From: Lederbergia panacisoli
Lineage (GTDB): Bacteria; Bacillota; Bacilli; Bacillales; Bacillaceae_C
Direction: 5' to 3'
NCBI RefSeq assembly: GCF_024626525.1
Contig: NZ_JANJGU010000003.1
Coordinates: 1 to 64,000 of the forward strand
Length of the DNA stretch: 64,000 bases
Below the pieces are notes generated by a model, which was not told where the DNA came from, searched no databases, and worked only from the letters and a program-made list of their open reading frames with translations. The position numbers and the translations under genes are program-made. How positions within the stretch are numbered: the stretch's first letter is position 1; every line of letters starts with the position of its first letter. Shown here piece by piece: positions 44,572 through 53,074 of this stretch.

Positions 44572-44901
44572 TCAATTAATTTGCTCTTCTTTTTCAATTT
44601 CTAGCCAATTCTCGCCCCATTTTTCTATTTCCTTCATTAAGGGTGCTAAAGCTAATCCTTTATCAGTTAAGGAATATTCAATCCGTACGGGGGTTTCTGG
44701 ATATACTTGGCGTTTTACGATTCCTTCTTGTTCCAGGTCCTTTAATCTCTCGGATAAAACTCGGGCACTGATGGGCATGGCGGATTCGACTGAACAAAAA
44801 CGCTGGGGTCCATATAAAAGCTGGTGAATAATTAACCCTGTCCAGCGTTGGCCTAATATACTCATTGCTTTTTCAAACTTTGGGCATAACACATTATTCA
44901 A
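44572..44901 (-). CDS. HxlR-family redox-type regulator (YodB/CatR-like)
   Basis: A 109-residue winged-helix repressor: ILGQRWTGLIIHQLLYGPQRF, the ISARVLSERLKDLEQEGIV recognition region and VRIEYSLTDKG wing. A single N-terminal Cys (Cys6, in LCPKFEKAM) sits where YodB and CatR of Bacillus subtilis have the Cys that reacts with quinones or diamide. TTG at 44901 is preferred as GAGGTG lies 6 nt upstream; a GTG at 44910 overlaps that RBS. It is divergent from a ring-cleaving-type VOC protein and a nitroreductase, the kinds of genes YodB/CatR control. Confidence 0.88.
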   Translation of the reverse strand: MNNVLCPKFEKAMSILGQRWTGLIIHQLLYGPQRFCSVESAMPISARVLSERLKDLEQEGIVKRQVYPETPVRIEYSLTDKGLALAPLMKEIEKWGENWLEIEKEEQIN

Positions 44902-44974
44902 AATACTCACCTCGCTAATTAGATTATATCACTTGCGTTACTAAATACCTATCATTTCTTAAATGTTGCCTTAT

Positions 44975-45003
44975 TTGACATTATAACATAATTATAGTAA
45001 AGT
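44975..45003 (+). promoter_or_regulatory. Promoter of the VOC-nitroreductase operon
   Basis: TTGACA (44975-44980), 17 nt, TAAAGT (44998-45003), about 40 nt before the VOC gene. Confidence 0.55.
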
Positions 45004-45018
45004 TACTTACATAAAGTA
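45004..45018. promoter_or_regulatory. YodB-box-like operator
   Basis: TACT-TACATAA-AGTA, an inverted repeat close to the YodB consensus TACT-N6-AGTA (spacer one base longer), covering the start region of the operon. An overlapping AGTAA-AG-TTACT palindrome (44997-45008) may be a second site. Confidence 0.55.
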
Positions 45019-45039
45019 AGCGGGAGGGGGATAAAGTTG

Positions 45040-45876
45040 ATGCAGTCCACTATCATTAAACAAGCCGTACTCACGGTCCAAAATCTTGATAAAACAGTAG
45101 CGTTTTATGAAAAAATTCTTGGATTTAAAGTTATTGAAAGAACAAATGAAAAAGCAACCGTATCGGCGGATGGAGAAACTGGTTTATTGGTGCTTGAACA
45201 AAATCAGAGTGCAGCGCCCCGGAACCCAAAGGCCACTGGCTTATACCATATTGCGTTTCTATTGCCTGAGCGTTCACATCTTGCAGATATTGTACATTAT
45301 TTTATTCAAACACGTTATCCTTTGCAAGGGGCTTCAGACCATCATGTAAGTGAAGCATTGTACATGGCTGATCCTGAAGGCAATGGGATTGAGATATACA
45401 TTGACAGGAATCCTGAAAAATGGAGATGGCACGAGGGACAGGTTTATATGACGACGGAAGCACTGGATATTGAGAATCTTCTTAAAGATGCTACTGAAAC
45501 AGGCTGGAAAGGGATGCCTGAAAAAACTGTCATCGGCCACATCCATTTGCAGGTTGCAGAACTTGAAAAAAATCGTGAATTTTATTGTGACGGTCTTGGG
45601 TTTGATGTTGTCCTTCATTACGGTTCCCTAGCCCTGTTTATTTCAAAAAATAAATATCATCATCATATCGGGTTAAATACATGGAATAGCAAAGGTGCTC
45701 CTGCACCAGCTAAAAATAGTACTGGACTCAGAAATTTCACATTAGCTTTGTCTAATGAAGAAGAAATGCAAAAAATCAAACAACAATTGGAAAAGTTAAA
45801 TGCTTCATTTTCTTTAGAAGAAGGGAAAGTTATAACGAGGGACCCATCGGGAACAGAGATTGTTTTAGAAGTGTAA
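45040..45876 (+). CDS. catE: VOC-superfamily protein, CatE-like extradiol dioxygenase
   Basis: A 278-residue protein with two VOC modules. The N-terminal module has QAVLTVQNLDKTVAFYEKIL, LYHIAFLLPER and GNGIEIYID; the C-terminal module has IGHIHLQVAELEKNREFY, HHIGLNTW and GTEIVLEV. The metal site His/His/Glu of the catalytic module is GHIH, HHIG and EIVLE. The best functional match is CatE (catechol-2,3-dioxygenase, quinone detoxification) of B. subtilis. ATG 45040 has GGGAGGGGG upstream; TTG 45037 is an alternative. Operon with the nitroreductase. Confidence 0.82.
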   Translation: MQSTIIKQAVLTVQNLDKTVAFYEKILGFKVIERTNEKATVSADGETGLLVLEQNQSAAPRNPKATGLYHIAFLLPERSHLADIVHYFIQTRYPLQGASDHHVSEALYMADPEGNGIEIYIDRNPEKWRWHEGQVYMTTEALDIENLLKDATETGWKGMPEKTVIGHIHLQVAELEKNREFYCDGLGFDVVLHYGSLALFISKNKYHHHIGLNTWNSKGAPAPAKNSTGLRNFTLALSNEEEMQKIKQQLEKLNASFSLEEGKVITRDPSGTEIVLEV

Positions 45877-45895
45877 ATAAAGGGGAGAAAATGTA

Positions 45896-46504
45896 ATGAT
45901 TCAAACATCGCAAAATTTTTATACAGCAGTTGAAAATAGACGTTCAATATATGGCATCAGTAAAGAAGCTGTTATTTCAGATGATCGTATTGAAGAAATT
46001 GTAGCAAAAGCTATTAAACATGCCCCATCAGCTTATAATTCACAAAGCGGACGAGCTGTTATTTTACTTGGAGCAAATCATGATAAATTGTGGAATATTA
46101 CAGAAGCAGCTTTGAAGGAAAAGGTTCCTGCAGAGAATTTTAAACCGACTGAAGAAAAAATGGCTGGCTTCCGGAATGGCTATGGTACTATTTTATTTTT
46201 CGAAGATCAAACTGTAGTGAAATCCTTACAAGAAAAATTCCCGTCATATCAAGAAAGAATGCCTGATTACTCATTGCAATCATCAGGGATGCTCCAATAT
46301 ATCGTTTGGGCGGCGCTGGAAGTAGAAGGGTTTGGAGCTTCGTTGCAGCATTATAATCCGATTATTGACGAGGCGGTCCAAACAATATGGGGCATACCTG
46401 AGAACTGGAGACTAATGTCGCAAATTCCATTTGGAAAACCAACGGCAGGTCCACGTGAAAAACAATATAATAGCGTGGAAGAAAGAATGAAAGTATTTAA
46501 ATAA
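45896..46504 (+). CDS. Nitroreductase family protein (YodC-like)
   Basis: A 202-residue FMN-dependent oxidoreductase: FYTAVENRRSIYGISKEAV at the start, HAPSAYNSQSGRAVIL, and the C-terminal IPFGKPTAGPREKQ. It probably reduces quinones or nitro compounds with NAD(P)H. GGGGAG precedes the ATG 19 nt after the VOC gene. The pair matches the YodB/CatR-controlled electrophile response of bacilli. Confidence 0.9.
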   Translation: MIQTSQNFYTAVENRRSIYGISKEAVISDDRIEEIVAKAIKHAPSAYNSQSGRAVILLGANHDKLWNITEAALKEKVPAENFKPTEEKMAGFRNGYGTILFFEDQTVVKSLQEKFPSYQERMPDYSLQSSGMLQYIVWAALEVEGFGASLQHYNPIIDEAVQTIWGIPENWRLMSQIPFGKPTAGPREKQYNSVEERMKVFK

Positions 46505-46512
46505 TACACACA

Positions 46513-46554
46513 GATCCGAATTTAGCACTGGCTAATATTCGGATCGTTTTTTTT
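46513..46554 (+). terminator. Intrinsic terminator
   Basis: GATCCGAATTTAGC and GCTAATATTCGGATC form a near-perfect stem with a 4-nt loop, followed by nine T. It ends the quinone-stress operon. 46555-46646 holds nothing recognisable. Confidence 0.9.
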
Positions 46555-46646
46555 TTACTTGAATTGAGGTAGGATTTACGTCGAGCCGCAACAAACAAAT
46601 ATACACTCCCCCCAACCTATCAAATAGAGTTTCTTTTTCCGTAACT

Positions 46647-48005
46647 TTATAAAGCATTTTCATCCATTACAAAGTTCAAGCGATAAATACGGCGTGGTCT
46701 TCCTTTATGGGTCACTTTTTCCTCACCGATAATTTCCACCAATTCGGCGTCCATTAATTTTAGTAAGATCCGATTTGCGCTTCTCACTGTAATTTTTAAA
46801 GTAGATGCCAAATCCTGTGCCGTATAATCATATTTCCTATATCTAGCTACGCGAGCCATTAGTCTTGTCATATATGTAGCTGACATTCCGGCTGTCTGAG
46901 CTTTGTCTAATAACTCTGCATCAGTAATGGCTAAATCATATCTTTCGTATTGCGTATGAGAAGTAATTTCTACGGGGCCTAAAACACTACGGTCCTCGCG
47001 AACGATATAGCAGACATCTCCGCCGACCTCTTTAGATTGTCGGAGGGCTAAGCGAGCGTGAGTCCCTGCCTCTGCGGCGGTCATACCGAAACCAATGCCA
47101 ATACAAAGAGAGATTCCAAGTTTGTTTTTTGTATCTTGAAGTAAGGGGATAAATTTATATCCTCTTGTTTCTCGTTCGAAGATTCCTCTTGTTGTGATAA
47201 ATAAATATTCCTCCCCACCTAGAATCGTAAGGTGGCCGTCAAGTAACTTCGTATAGTCGAGGAGCATTTGATGAGTACTTAATTTTAATAATTGGACATC
47301 ATGTTCCGAAGTGAACTTATCCATCCTGCCTTCCAAATTGTCAACATTAATTAAACCGAACACAATTTGCGCTTCTTTATTTTTTCGGGCATCTGTCGCC
47401 AAAAGTGCGCGTTCTAAGGAAACAATCATGTCCAGTTTAGTTGGTGTCACCCATTCGTGGGGTATGCCCATTTCTTTGAGTTGACGCGAAACTTCTTGAA
47501 TGCCAGTAAGTGGGATGGCTGCTCGCTCTTGATAGTTTTTTGCATGAAATTGGACAATTTCTTTAATTGATAGAATAGAAGAATTGTTTTTATAAACAAT
47601 AAGTTCACAAGCTTCTTCTTCGAGTTCTATCAGAATTTGTTCAACATATTTTACTTCAACTGTATCGACCGATAAATGTTCAAGATTGAATGTGTTTTTT
47701 ACTAAGAACAATGAACGGTATAAGCCTGTACCCATTAAGGGTACATGATGTACAGGTATGTTAAATTCATATTCCTGCTTGGCCATATTGTACAAATGAT
47801 ATTCCGTAAACAATAAAACATCTATGTTTTTTAAGAAATCATCAGGAATATTGGGGCTTATACAAGAAGAATCAACATTGAAATAGGAAGCCTTAAAGTT
47901 TGGAAATGACTTTAAAGCTTCTTTGGTTAGTTGATCTAGTTCTTTTGGACCGACAATTCCAATAAGAACCTCTGATTCATTGCGTCCGTTATTCTTATTT
48001 GACAA
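46647..48005 (-). CDS. Regulator with degenerate GGDEF-like domain and C-terminal winged helix
   Basis: A 452-residue cytoplasmic protein I cannot name. The N-terminal 190 residues resemble a periplasmic-binding-like or receiver-like sensor (EVLIGIVGPKELDQL). The middle (about 230-370) is a nucleotidyl-cyclase-like fold with FGLINVDN (cyclase metal Asp position), LTILGGEEYLFI (GGDEF-like loop), and CIGIGFGMTAAEAGTHARLAL. The C-terminal 70 residues are a winged HTH (QDLASTLKITVRSANRILLKL). TTG at 48005 is chosen since AAGGTGG is 6 nt upstream; the longer frame to 48077 has no RBS. Divergent from the 48.2-61.2 kb catabolic genes, so it is their probable regulator. Confidence 0.7.
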   Translation of the reverse strand: MSNKNNGRNESEVLIGIVGPKELDQLTKEALKSFPNFKASYFNVDSSCISPNIPDDFLKNIDVLLFTEYHLYNMAKQEYEFNIPVHHVPLMGTGLYRSLFLVKNTFNLEHLSVDTVEVKYVEQILIELEEEACELIVYKNNSSILSIKEIVQFHAKNYQERAAIPLTGIQEVSRQLKEMGIPHEWVTPTKLDMIVSLERALLATDARKNKEAQIVFGLINVDNLEGRMDKFTSEHDVQLLKLSTHQMLLDYTKLLDGHLTILGGEEYLFITTRGIFERETRGYKFIPLLQDTKNKLGISLCIGIGFGMTAAEAGTHARLALRQSKEVGGDVCYIVREDRSVLGPVEITSHTQYERYDLAITDAELLDKAQTAGMSATYMTRLMARVARYRKYDYTAQDLASTLKITVRSANRILLKLMDAELVEIIGEEKVTHKGRPRRIYRLNFVMDENAL

Positions 48006-48135
48006 CGATTTCACCACCTTAATAAACGGATATGTCCTTTTATCTATTATCTTACTTTTTAAATAAGGGGCTGTCAAAGGTTATTGTGTATAGTGTTAAG
48101 AAGGTTTTATTAATGGACCATTTAAAGACTAATAT

Positions 48136-48147
48136 AAGACTTGTCTT
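48136..48147. promoter_or_regulatory. Palindrome AAGAC-TT-GTCTT, candidate operator 1
   Basis: A perfect 12-bp palindrome preceded by GACCATTTAAAGACTAATAT and followed by a consensus TATAAT at 48158-48163. The same palindrome with similar flanks recurs at 50352. It overlaps the expected -35 region, which itself is poor (TAAGAC), a layout that fits an activator or a repressor. It is the likely binding site of the divergent regulator. Confidence 0.6.
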
Positions 48148-48217
48148 TTAAGAAACGTATAATACAATAGTGTACAAAGTGGTTTTCAGAATTTGATGAA
48201 TTTCTTGAGGTGATGAA

Positions 48218-49234
48218 TTGAAAACAATTGCGGAGTTAGAAAATTTTATGACGGAACCTTCAGCACGGCTCCTGCGTGATATTGCGCTTATAGATGGAGA
48301 TATATTAATCCTTGGTGTTGGTGGAAAGATGGGACCAACATTAGCGAAGTTGGCAAAGAGAGCGGTTGATAAGGCTGGCATAGAAAAAAAGGTAATAGGG
48401 GTATCGCGATTTTCATCTGGTAGTTTACGAGATGAATTGGAAAACTGTGGTATTGAGACGATAGCAGTTGATTTATTGGATGATCATGAACTTCAATCGT
48501 TGCCTGAAGTTAAAAATGTAATTTATATGGCGGGTAATAAATTTGGAACAGTAGGAAATGAACATTTTACTTGGGCAATGAATGCTTATTTGCCAGGTAG
48601 AGTTGCGGGTAAATTTTCTAACTCGCGAATTGTCGCCTTCTCTACGGGGAATGTTTATCCTTTAACAAAGACAGTAAGAAATAATTGTTCGGAAGATTCG
48701 GCAGTAAATCCGATTGGTGAATATGCACAATCCTGCTTAGGCCGTGAACGTGTGTTAACGTATTTTTCACATGTAAATAAAACTCCAATGCTTTTGTTTA
48801 GGCTAAATTATGCAATAGATTTGCGCTATGGTGTTTTATTGGAAGTTGCAAAACAGGTGTATGGTGAAGAAGCGATAGATCTTACAATGGGCAACGTAAA
48901 TGTCATATGGCAAGGGGATGCAAATGAATATGCCATTCGTTCTTTGCTTCATTGTGATACACCTGCAAAGGTGCTAAATGTGACAGGGCCAGAAACACTA
49001 TCCATTCGTTGGCTAGCGGAAGAATTCGGCAGGCGATTTGGAAAAACGCCAATTTTTGCGAATGATGAACAAGATTTTGCATTATTAAATAATGCAGCAA
49101 ATGCACATCAATTATTTGGATACCCAAAAGTGACAATTCAACAAATGGTTGATATGGTGGCAGATTGGATATCCAATGATGGTGATACAATCAATAAACC
49201 CACTCATTTTCAAGAGCGGGAAGGTGCATTTTAA
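48218..49234 (+). CDS. NAD-dependent epimerase/dehydratase-like SDR protein
   Basis: A 338-residue extended SDR protein: ILILGVGGKMGPTLAKLAKR nucleotide-binding segment (residues about 28-47), VIYMAGNKFG, FSTGNVYPL, and EYAQSCLGRER where the canonical YxxxK should be. The catalytic Lys position appears to be Cys, with LGRE after it; a related family with this sequence may exist, but chemistry then differs from normal epimerases. TTG start at 48218 with GAGGTGA upstream. First gene of the catabolic locus; the aldolase gene begins right after its stop. Confidence 0.82.
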   Translation: MKTIAELENFMTEPSARLLRDIALIDGDILILGVGGKMGPTLAKLAKRAVDKAGIEKKVIGVSRFSSGSLRDELENCGIETIAVDLLDDHELQSLPEVKNVIYMAGNKFGTVGNEHFTWAMNAYLPGRVAGKFSNSRIVAFSTGNVYPLTKTVRNNCSEDSAVNPIGEYAQSCLGRERVLTYFSHVNKTPMLLFRLNYAIDLRYGVLLEVAKQVYGEEAIDLTMGNVNVIWQGDANEYAIRSLLHCDTPAKVLNVTGPETLSIRWLAEEFGRRFGKTPIFANDEQDFALLNNAANAHQLFGYPKVTIQQMVDMVADWISNDGDTINKPTHFQEREGAF

Positions 49235-50287
49235 ATGTTGAACTTAAATGTGAAAAAACGTCTGCATGAGGGAACTGTCATACCTGCACATCCATTAGCC
49301 TTGACAGAAGATAGACGCCTTGATGTAACCCGGCAACGAGCTCTTACCCGATACTATATTGATGCGGGGGCAGGTGGAATTGCAGTTGGTGTACATACAA
49401 CTCAATTCGAAATTAGAGATCCAAAATACGGCCTTTATGAAGAAGTGTTGACTTTAGCGATAGAAGAGATTAAACAAGCAAGGGCAGCTGACTCTTTTAT
49501 TAAAATTGGCGGGATTAGCGGAGCTTTGGAGCAAGCTATAAACGAGGCGACGTTTTTGAAAAATGTTGGATACGATTTGGGTCTGCTCAGCATGGGTGGC
49601 TTAGAATCATACTCCGAAGAAGATTTGCTTGAGCGCACAAAGGAAGTTGCCAAAATCATACCGGTATTCGGCTTCTATTTGCAACCGTCAGTTGGCGGCA
49701 GGGTGCTTACGTATGATTTCTGGAAAGCGTTAGCGGATATTCCGAATGTTCATGCTATAAAAATTGCGCCATTTAATCGTTATCAGACTTTAGATGTAAT
49801 AAGGGCAGTTAGTCACTCGCGCAGAAATGAAGAAATAGCAATCTATACGGGCAATGACGACAATATTGTAAATGATCTTTTAACGACATATCGAATTGAT
49901 GTGAATGGCAACAAGGTTTATAAACAAGTAGTCGGAGGGCTGCTTGGGCATTGGGCTGTATGGACAAAACAGGCTGTAGAAATATTTAATGAAATTAAGA
50001 ACGCGCGAGAGACAGGTACTATATCGAGGGAATTGCTTATGCTGGGGCAGGAAATTACTGATGCAAATGCAGCTTTTTTCGATGCTGATAATAATTTCAA
50101 AGGATGCATTGCCGGAATTAATGAAGTACTTGCAAGACAAGGTCTTTTAAAAGGGAATTGGTGTTTGTCGGAAAATGAGAAATTGAGTCCTGGCCAATCA
50201 AGACAAATTGATCGGGTATATGCTGCGTACCCTCACTTGCATGATGATGAATTTGTAAGTTTAAACATGGAAAAGTGGTTGACGTAG
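49235..50287 (+). CDS. DapA/N-acetylneuraminate-lyase-like class I aldolase
   Basis: A 350-residue TIM-barrel aldolase of the dihydrodipicolinate synthase family. DAGAGGIAVGVHTTQF replaces the usual GTTGE loop, GFYLQPSVGG supplies the Tyr region (here FYLQ), and HAIKIAPFNRY carries the Schiff-base Lys176. Length exceeds DapA (about 290), so it is a divergent member that probably cleaves a 2-keto-3-deoxy-type acid in a sugar pathway. ATG starts directly after the SDR stop; GGAAGGTG lies upstream. Confidence 0.82.
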   Translation: MLNLNVKKRLHEGTVIPAHPLALTEDRRLDVTRQRALTRYYIDAGAGGIAVGVHTTQFEIRDPKYGLYEEVLTLAIEEIKQARAADSFIKIGGISGALEQAINEATFLKNVGYDLGLLSMGGLESYSEEDLLERTKEVAKIIPVFGFYLQPSVGGRVLTYDFWKALADIPNVHAIKIAPFNRYQTLDVIRAVSHSRRNEEIAIYTGNDDNIVNDLLTTYRIDVNGNKVYKQVVGGLLGHWAVWTKQAVEIFNEIKNARETGTISRELLMLGQEITDANAAFFDADNNFKGCIAGINEVLARQGLLKGNWCLSENEKLSPGQSRQIDRVYAAYPHLHDDEFVSLNMEKWLT

Positions 50288-50351
50288 TTAGAAACAAAAG
50301 CTTTTACGATATTTTTTGAAAACACACACAGTAACAATTAAAGACCATTTT

Positions 50352-50363
50352 AAGACTTGTCTT
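50352..50363. promoter_or_regulatory. Palindrome AAGAC-TT-GTCTT, candidate operator 2
   Basis: Identical 12-bp palindrome to that at 48136, also preceded by GACCATTT and followed by TTAA. It lies in the 170-bp gap before the oxidoreductase-transporter genes, so both transcription units probably share a regulator. Confidence 0.6.
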
Positions 50364-50457
50364 TTAATTAGGATGTTCATAAAATGAAAACATAGAATTT
50401 TTCGAATTTCCACTAATATGCCGCGAATATGAAAACGGTAACAAATGAGGGAGCTAG

Positions 50458-51567
50458 ATGTGGGAGAACAAATTAGGAGTAGCAATTATAGGCAGTGGCG
50501 GGATTTCTTATGCCCATGTGGAAGCATATCAACAATTCGGCAATCAGTGTTCAATCAAAGCAGTTTGTGATGTGAGCGAAGAAAGAGCCGTTCGCTTAGC
50601 TTCCTATATTGGTAAAGAGGTAGAAATATATAAAAACTGTAAAGCCATTTTATCCCGTAATGACATTGATATTGTCTCAATATGTACACCCCCATTCACA
50701 CATAAAGAAGTTGTAGTGGAGGCATTAAAACATGGAAAACATGTTCTTTGTGAGAAGCCGTTAGCTGCTTCCTTGCAAGAATGTGATGAAATGATCGCCG
50801 CATCAAAAAAGTATAATAGGAAGTTATCAATTGCGTTCCAAAATAGATATAAAAAAGACTTTTTGCAAGTTAAGCATGTTATGGAATCAGGAATGTTGAA
50901 TCCAATTACTTTCAGTCAACTGAATGCACTGTACTGGCGTGGGGATTCCTATTACGAAGTAGACTGGAGGGGAAAATGGGAAACCGAATGTGGTGGTGCA
51001 ACGATTAATCTAGAAATTCATTTATTGGATATTTTTATATGGCTCCTTGGCAAGGTTGATAGTGTCTATGCAGAAATGGAAACAATCTCCCATGATATCG
51101 ATGTAGAGGATCTTTCAATGGCCATGCTGAAATTCGCAGATGGTTCTATTGGACAAGTCAATGGGACTTCAAGCTCAGTCATTAATACAATGGGATTTAA
51201 TATTTCAGGCAGAAATAAAGGAATAAGCATCCCCATTATGTTCCATGCACTTAAAGAAAATGAGGGCGGTTTTCCATTGGAAGATAAGGATGGCCTAAAA
51301 CAACTAGAAAAAAAGGCAAATGAAGTTCAAGGAGAATACCCTGGACATACAGGCCCAGTAAATGACTTATTCCAAGCTATCAAAGATGACCGGGAACCAT
51401 TTGTGAATGGGGAGGAAGCAAGGCGGGTCATAGAGGTCATTACAGCCATTTATAAATCGGCGACTATAGGTGAAAGGGTATCATTGCCCATTACAAGTAA
51501 TGATCCATGGTATACAACAAAGGGATTGCACCACTTTGTTAAAAAAGGAAGAGTAAGAAAGGTGTAA
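50458..51567 (+). CDS. Gfo/Idh/MocA-family oxidoreductase
   Basis: A 369-residue dehydrogenase: LGVAIIGSGGISYAHVEAY cofactor segment, CEKPLAASLQECDE, and GGATINLEIHLLDIFIWLLG in the substrate domain (metal-free His/Asp catalytic region). GAGGGAG precedes ATG 50458. It is the first gene of the unit leading into the sugar importer, and likely oxidises the imported sugar or its product. It is different from the other three Gfo/Idh proteins of the window. Confidence 0.88.
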   Translation: MWENKLGVAIIGSGGISYAHVEAYQQFGNQCSIKAVCDVSEERAVRLASYIGKEVEIYKNCKAILSRNDIDIVSICTPPFTHKEVVVEALKHGKHVLCEKPLAASLQECDEMIAASKKYNRKLSIAFQNRYKKDFLQVKHVMESGMLNPITFSQLNALYWRGDSYYEVDWRGKWETECGGATINLEIHLLDIFIWLLGKVDSVYAEMETISHDIDVEDLSMAMLKFADGSIGQVNGTSSSVINTMGFNISGRNKGISIPIMFHALKENEGGFPLEDKDGLKQLEKKANEVQGEYPGHTGPVNDLFQAIKDDREPFVNGEEARRVIEVITAIYKSATIGERVSLPITSNDPWYTTKGLHHFVKKGRVRKV

Positions 51568-51653
51568 AAATGCAATTTTCTGGATTTGGTTTTTACGGCT
51601 AAATAGCTGTTTGAATATATTTGTTTAAAAACAAAAAAAGGGGAGGCTTTAAT

Positions 51654-53009
51654 ATGCAAGCATTAAAAAAGAAGTTGTACTTTACATTTATGTTAATTTT
51701 AATGATGAGTTTTATTATTGGGTGCAGCAGTAACGAGAAGACGAACGAAGGAAGCAGTGGGAAGAGTTCCACAGATGGGAAAAGTAGTGAAACAGCTAAA
51801 GGGGAAGATAATAAACCTGTAGAATTATCTTTCATTTGGTGGGGAGAGCAAGCGCGTCACGACCGCACACAAGAAGTTATTAAACTTTTTGAAGAGCAAA
51901 ACCCGGATATTAAAATTAAAGCTGAATTTTCGGGATGGGATGGATATTGGGAGAAGATGGCAACACGTGCTGCCGGTAAAAATATGCCCGACTTGGTGCA
52001 AATGAGTTCTGCATATCTTGCTGAATATACTGATAGGGGACTTTTAGTGGATCTAACGCAATATATTGACAGCGGAATTATCAATTTTGATGATGTACAG
52101 CCTGCCCTAAAAGAAATTGGGAAAATAGGTGACCATATATACTCCGTAAGTTTAGGTACTTCTAATAGTGCTATGTTCTATGACCCGGCTATGTTTGAAA
52201 AAGCAGGTGTTCCTGAACCGAAGCCGGGATACACATATGAAGAAATGGAGGACATGTCTAAACAAATAAAAGATAGTTTGGGTGACGGTTATTTTGGAAT
52301 TACAACGTTCAACAATTCCGAAGCTTTTGCGATATATTTAAGACAGCATGGACAAGACTTTTATAATGAGGACTTTACTGATCTAGGTTTTGACGATCAA
52401 CTTCTAATAGATTATTACAGTTACTGGTTGGAATTAATGGATAATGGAATCTCTACTACGGCAGAAGATGAGGCTGGAATTCAAGGGTTGGAAGATTCAT
52501 TCCTCGTCCTCGGGAAATCTCCAATGGCAGTTGGCCCGGCTAATACTTTAGCGGCAATTACAGAGGCTTCTGGAAGACCATTGAGGATGACAACCTATCC
52601 TTCCGTACCAAACGGGTTGCCGGGACAAACCGCTGGGACAGCTACACATCTATCAATCTCTGCAAATTCCAAGCACCCTGATGAGGCGGCAAGATTTATT
52701 GATTTCATGACAAATAGTCTTGAAGCGAATTTAATTTTAATGGCAGATCGTGGTGTTCCAATTTCTTCTAAGGTTAGAGAAGGAATGTCGCCTGAACTAG
52801 ACGATATAACAAAACAACTATTTGAATATATGGATATGGTAGGAGATTATACAGTTGCTGCTCCTGTTATTGGACCAGCAGGCGGCGGTGAGATTACAGA
52901 TTTATTTAACAGACTTTCTGACGCAGTAAACTATGGTGAATTGAAGCCTGAAGATATGGCAAAACAGTTTAGACCGGAAGCAGTCAGCATCCTGCAGAGC
53001 AACAATTAA
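51654..53009 (+). CDS. Sugar ABC transporter substrate-binding lipoprotein
   Basis: A 451-residue family-1 binding protein. The signal peptide ends in lipobox FIIGC, followed by a Ser/Lys/Gly-rich linker, then VELSFIWWGEQARHDRTQEV, DLVQMSSAYLAEYTDRGLL and a C-terminal NSKHPDEAARFIDFMTN segment typical of carbohydrate-binding components. ATG at 51654 with GGGGAGG upstream. It delivers an oligosaccharide to the permeases that follow; no ATPase gene is present, so a shared MsmX-type ATPase elsewhere is expected. Confidence 0.92.
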   Translation: MQALKKKLYFTFMLILMMSFIIGCSSNEKTNEGSSGKSSTDGKSSETAKGEDNKPVELSFIWWGEQARHDRTQEVIKLFEEQNPDIKIKAEFSGWDGYWEKMATRAAGKNMPDLVQMSSAYLAEYTDRGLLVDLTQYIDSGIINFDDVQPALKEIGKIGDHIYSVSLGTSNSAMFYDPAMFEKAGVPEPKPGYTYEEMEDMSKQIKDSLGDGYFGITTFNNSEAFAIYLRQHGQDFYNEDFTDLGFDDQLLIDYYSYWLELMDNGISTTAEDEAGIQGLEDSFLVLGKSPMAVGPANTLAAITEASGRPLRMTTYPSVPNGLPGQTAGTATHLSISANSKHPDEAARFIDFMTNSLEANLILMADRGVPISSKVREGMSPELDDITKQLFEYMDMVGDYTVAAPVIGPAGGGEITDLFNRLSDAVNYGELKPEDMAKQFRPEAVSILQSNN

Positions 53010-53017
53010 TAATAACA

Positions 53018-53038
53018 AAAGGGGGGACTTCCCCCTTT
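53018..53038 (+). other. Hairpin after the binding-protein gene
   Basis: AAAGGGGG pairs with CCCCCTTT around a short loop, with no T run. Such structures between binding-protein and permease genes commonly stabilise the upstream mRNA so more binding protein is made. Confidence 0.65.
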
Positions 53039-53074
53039 ATATTATTCTACTAAAGCGAAGAGGAGGCATATAGG

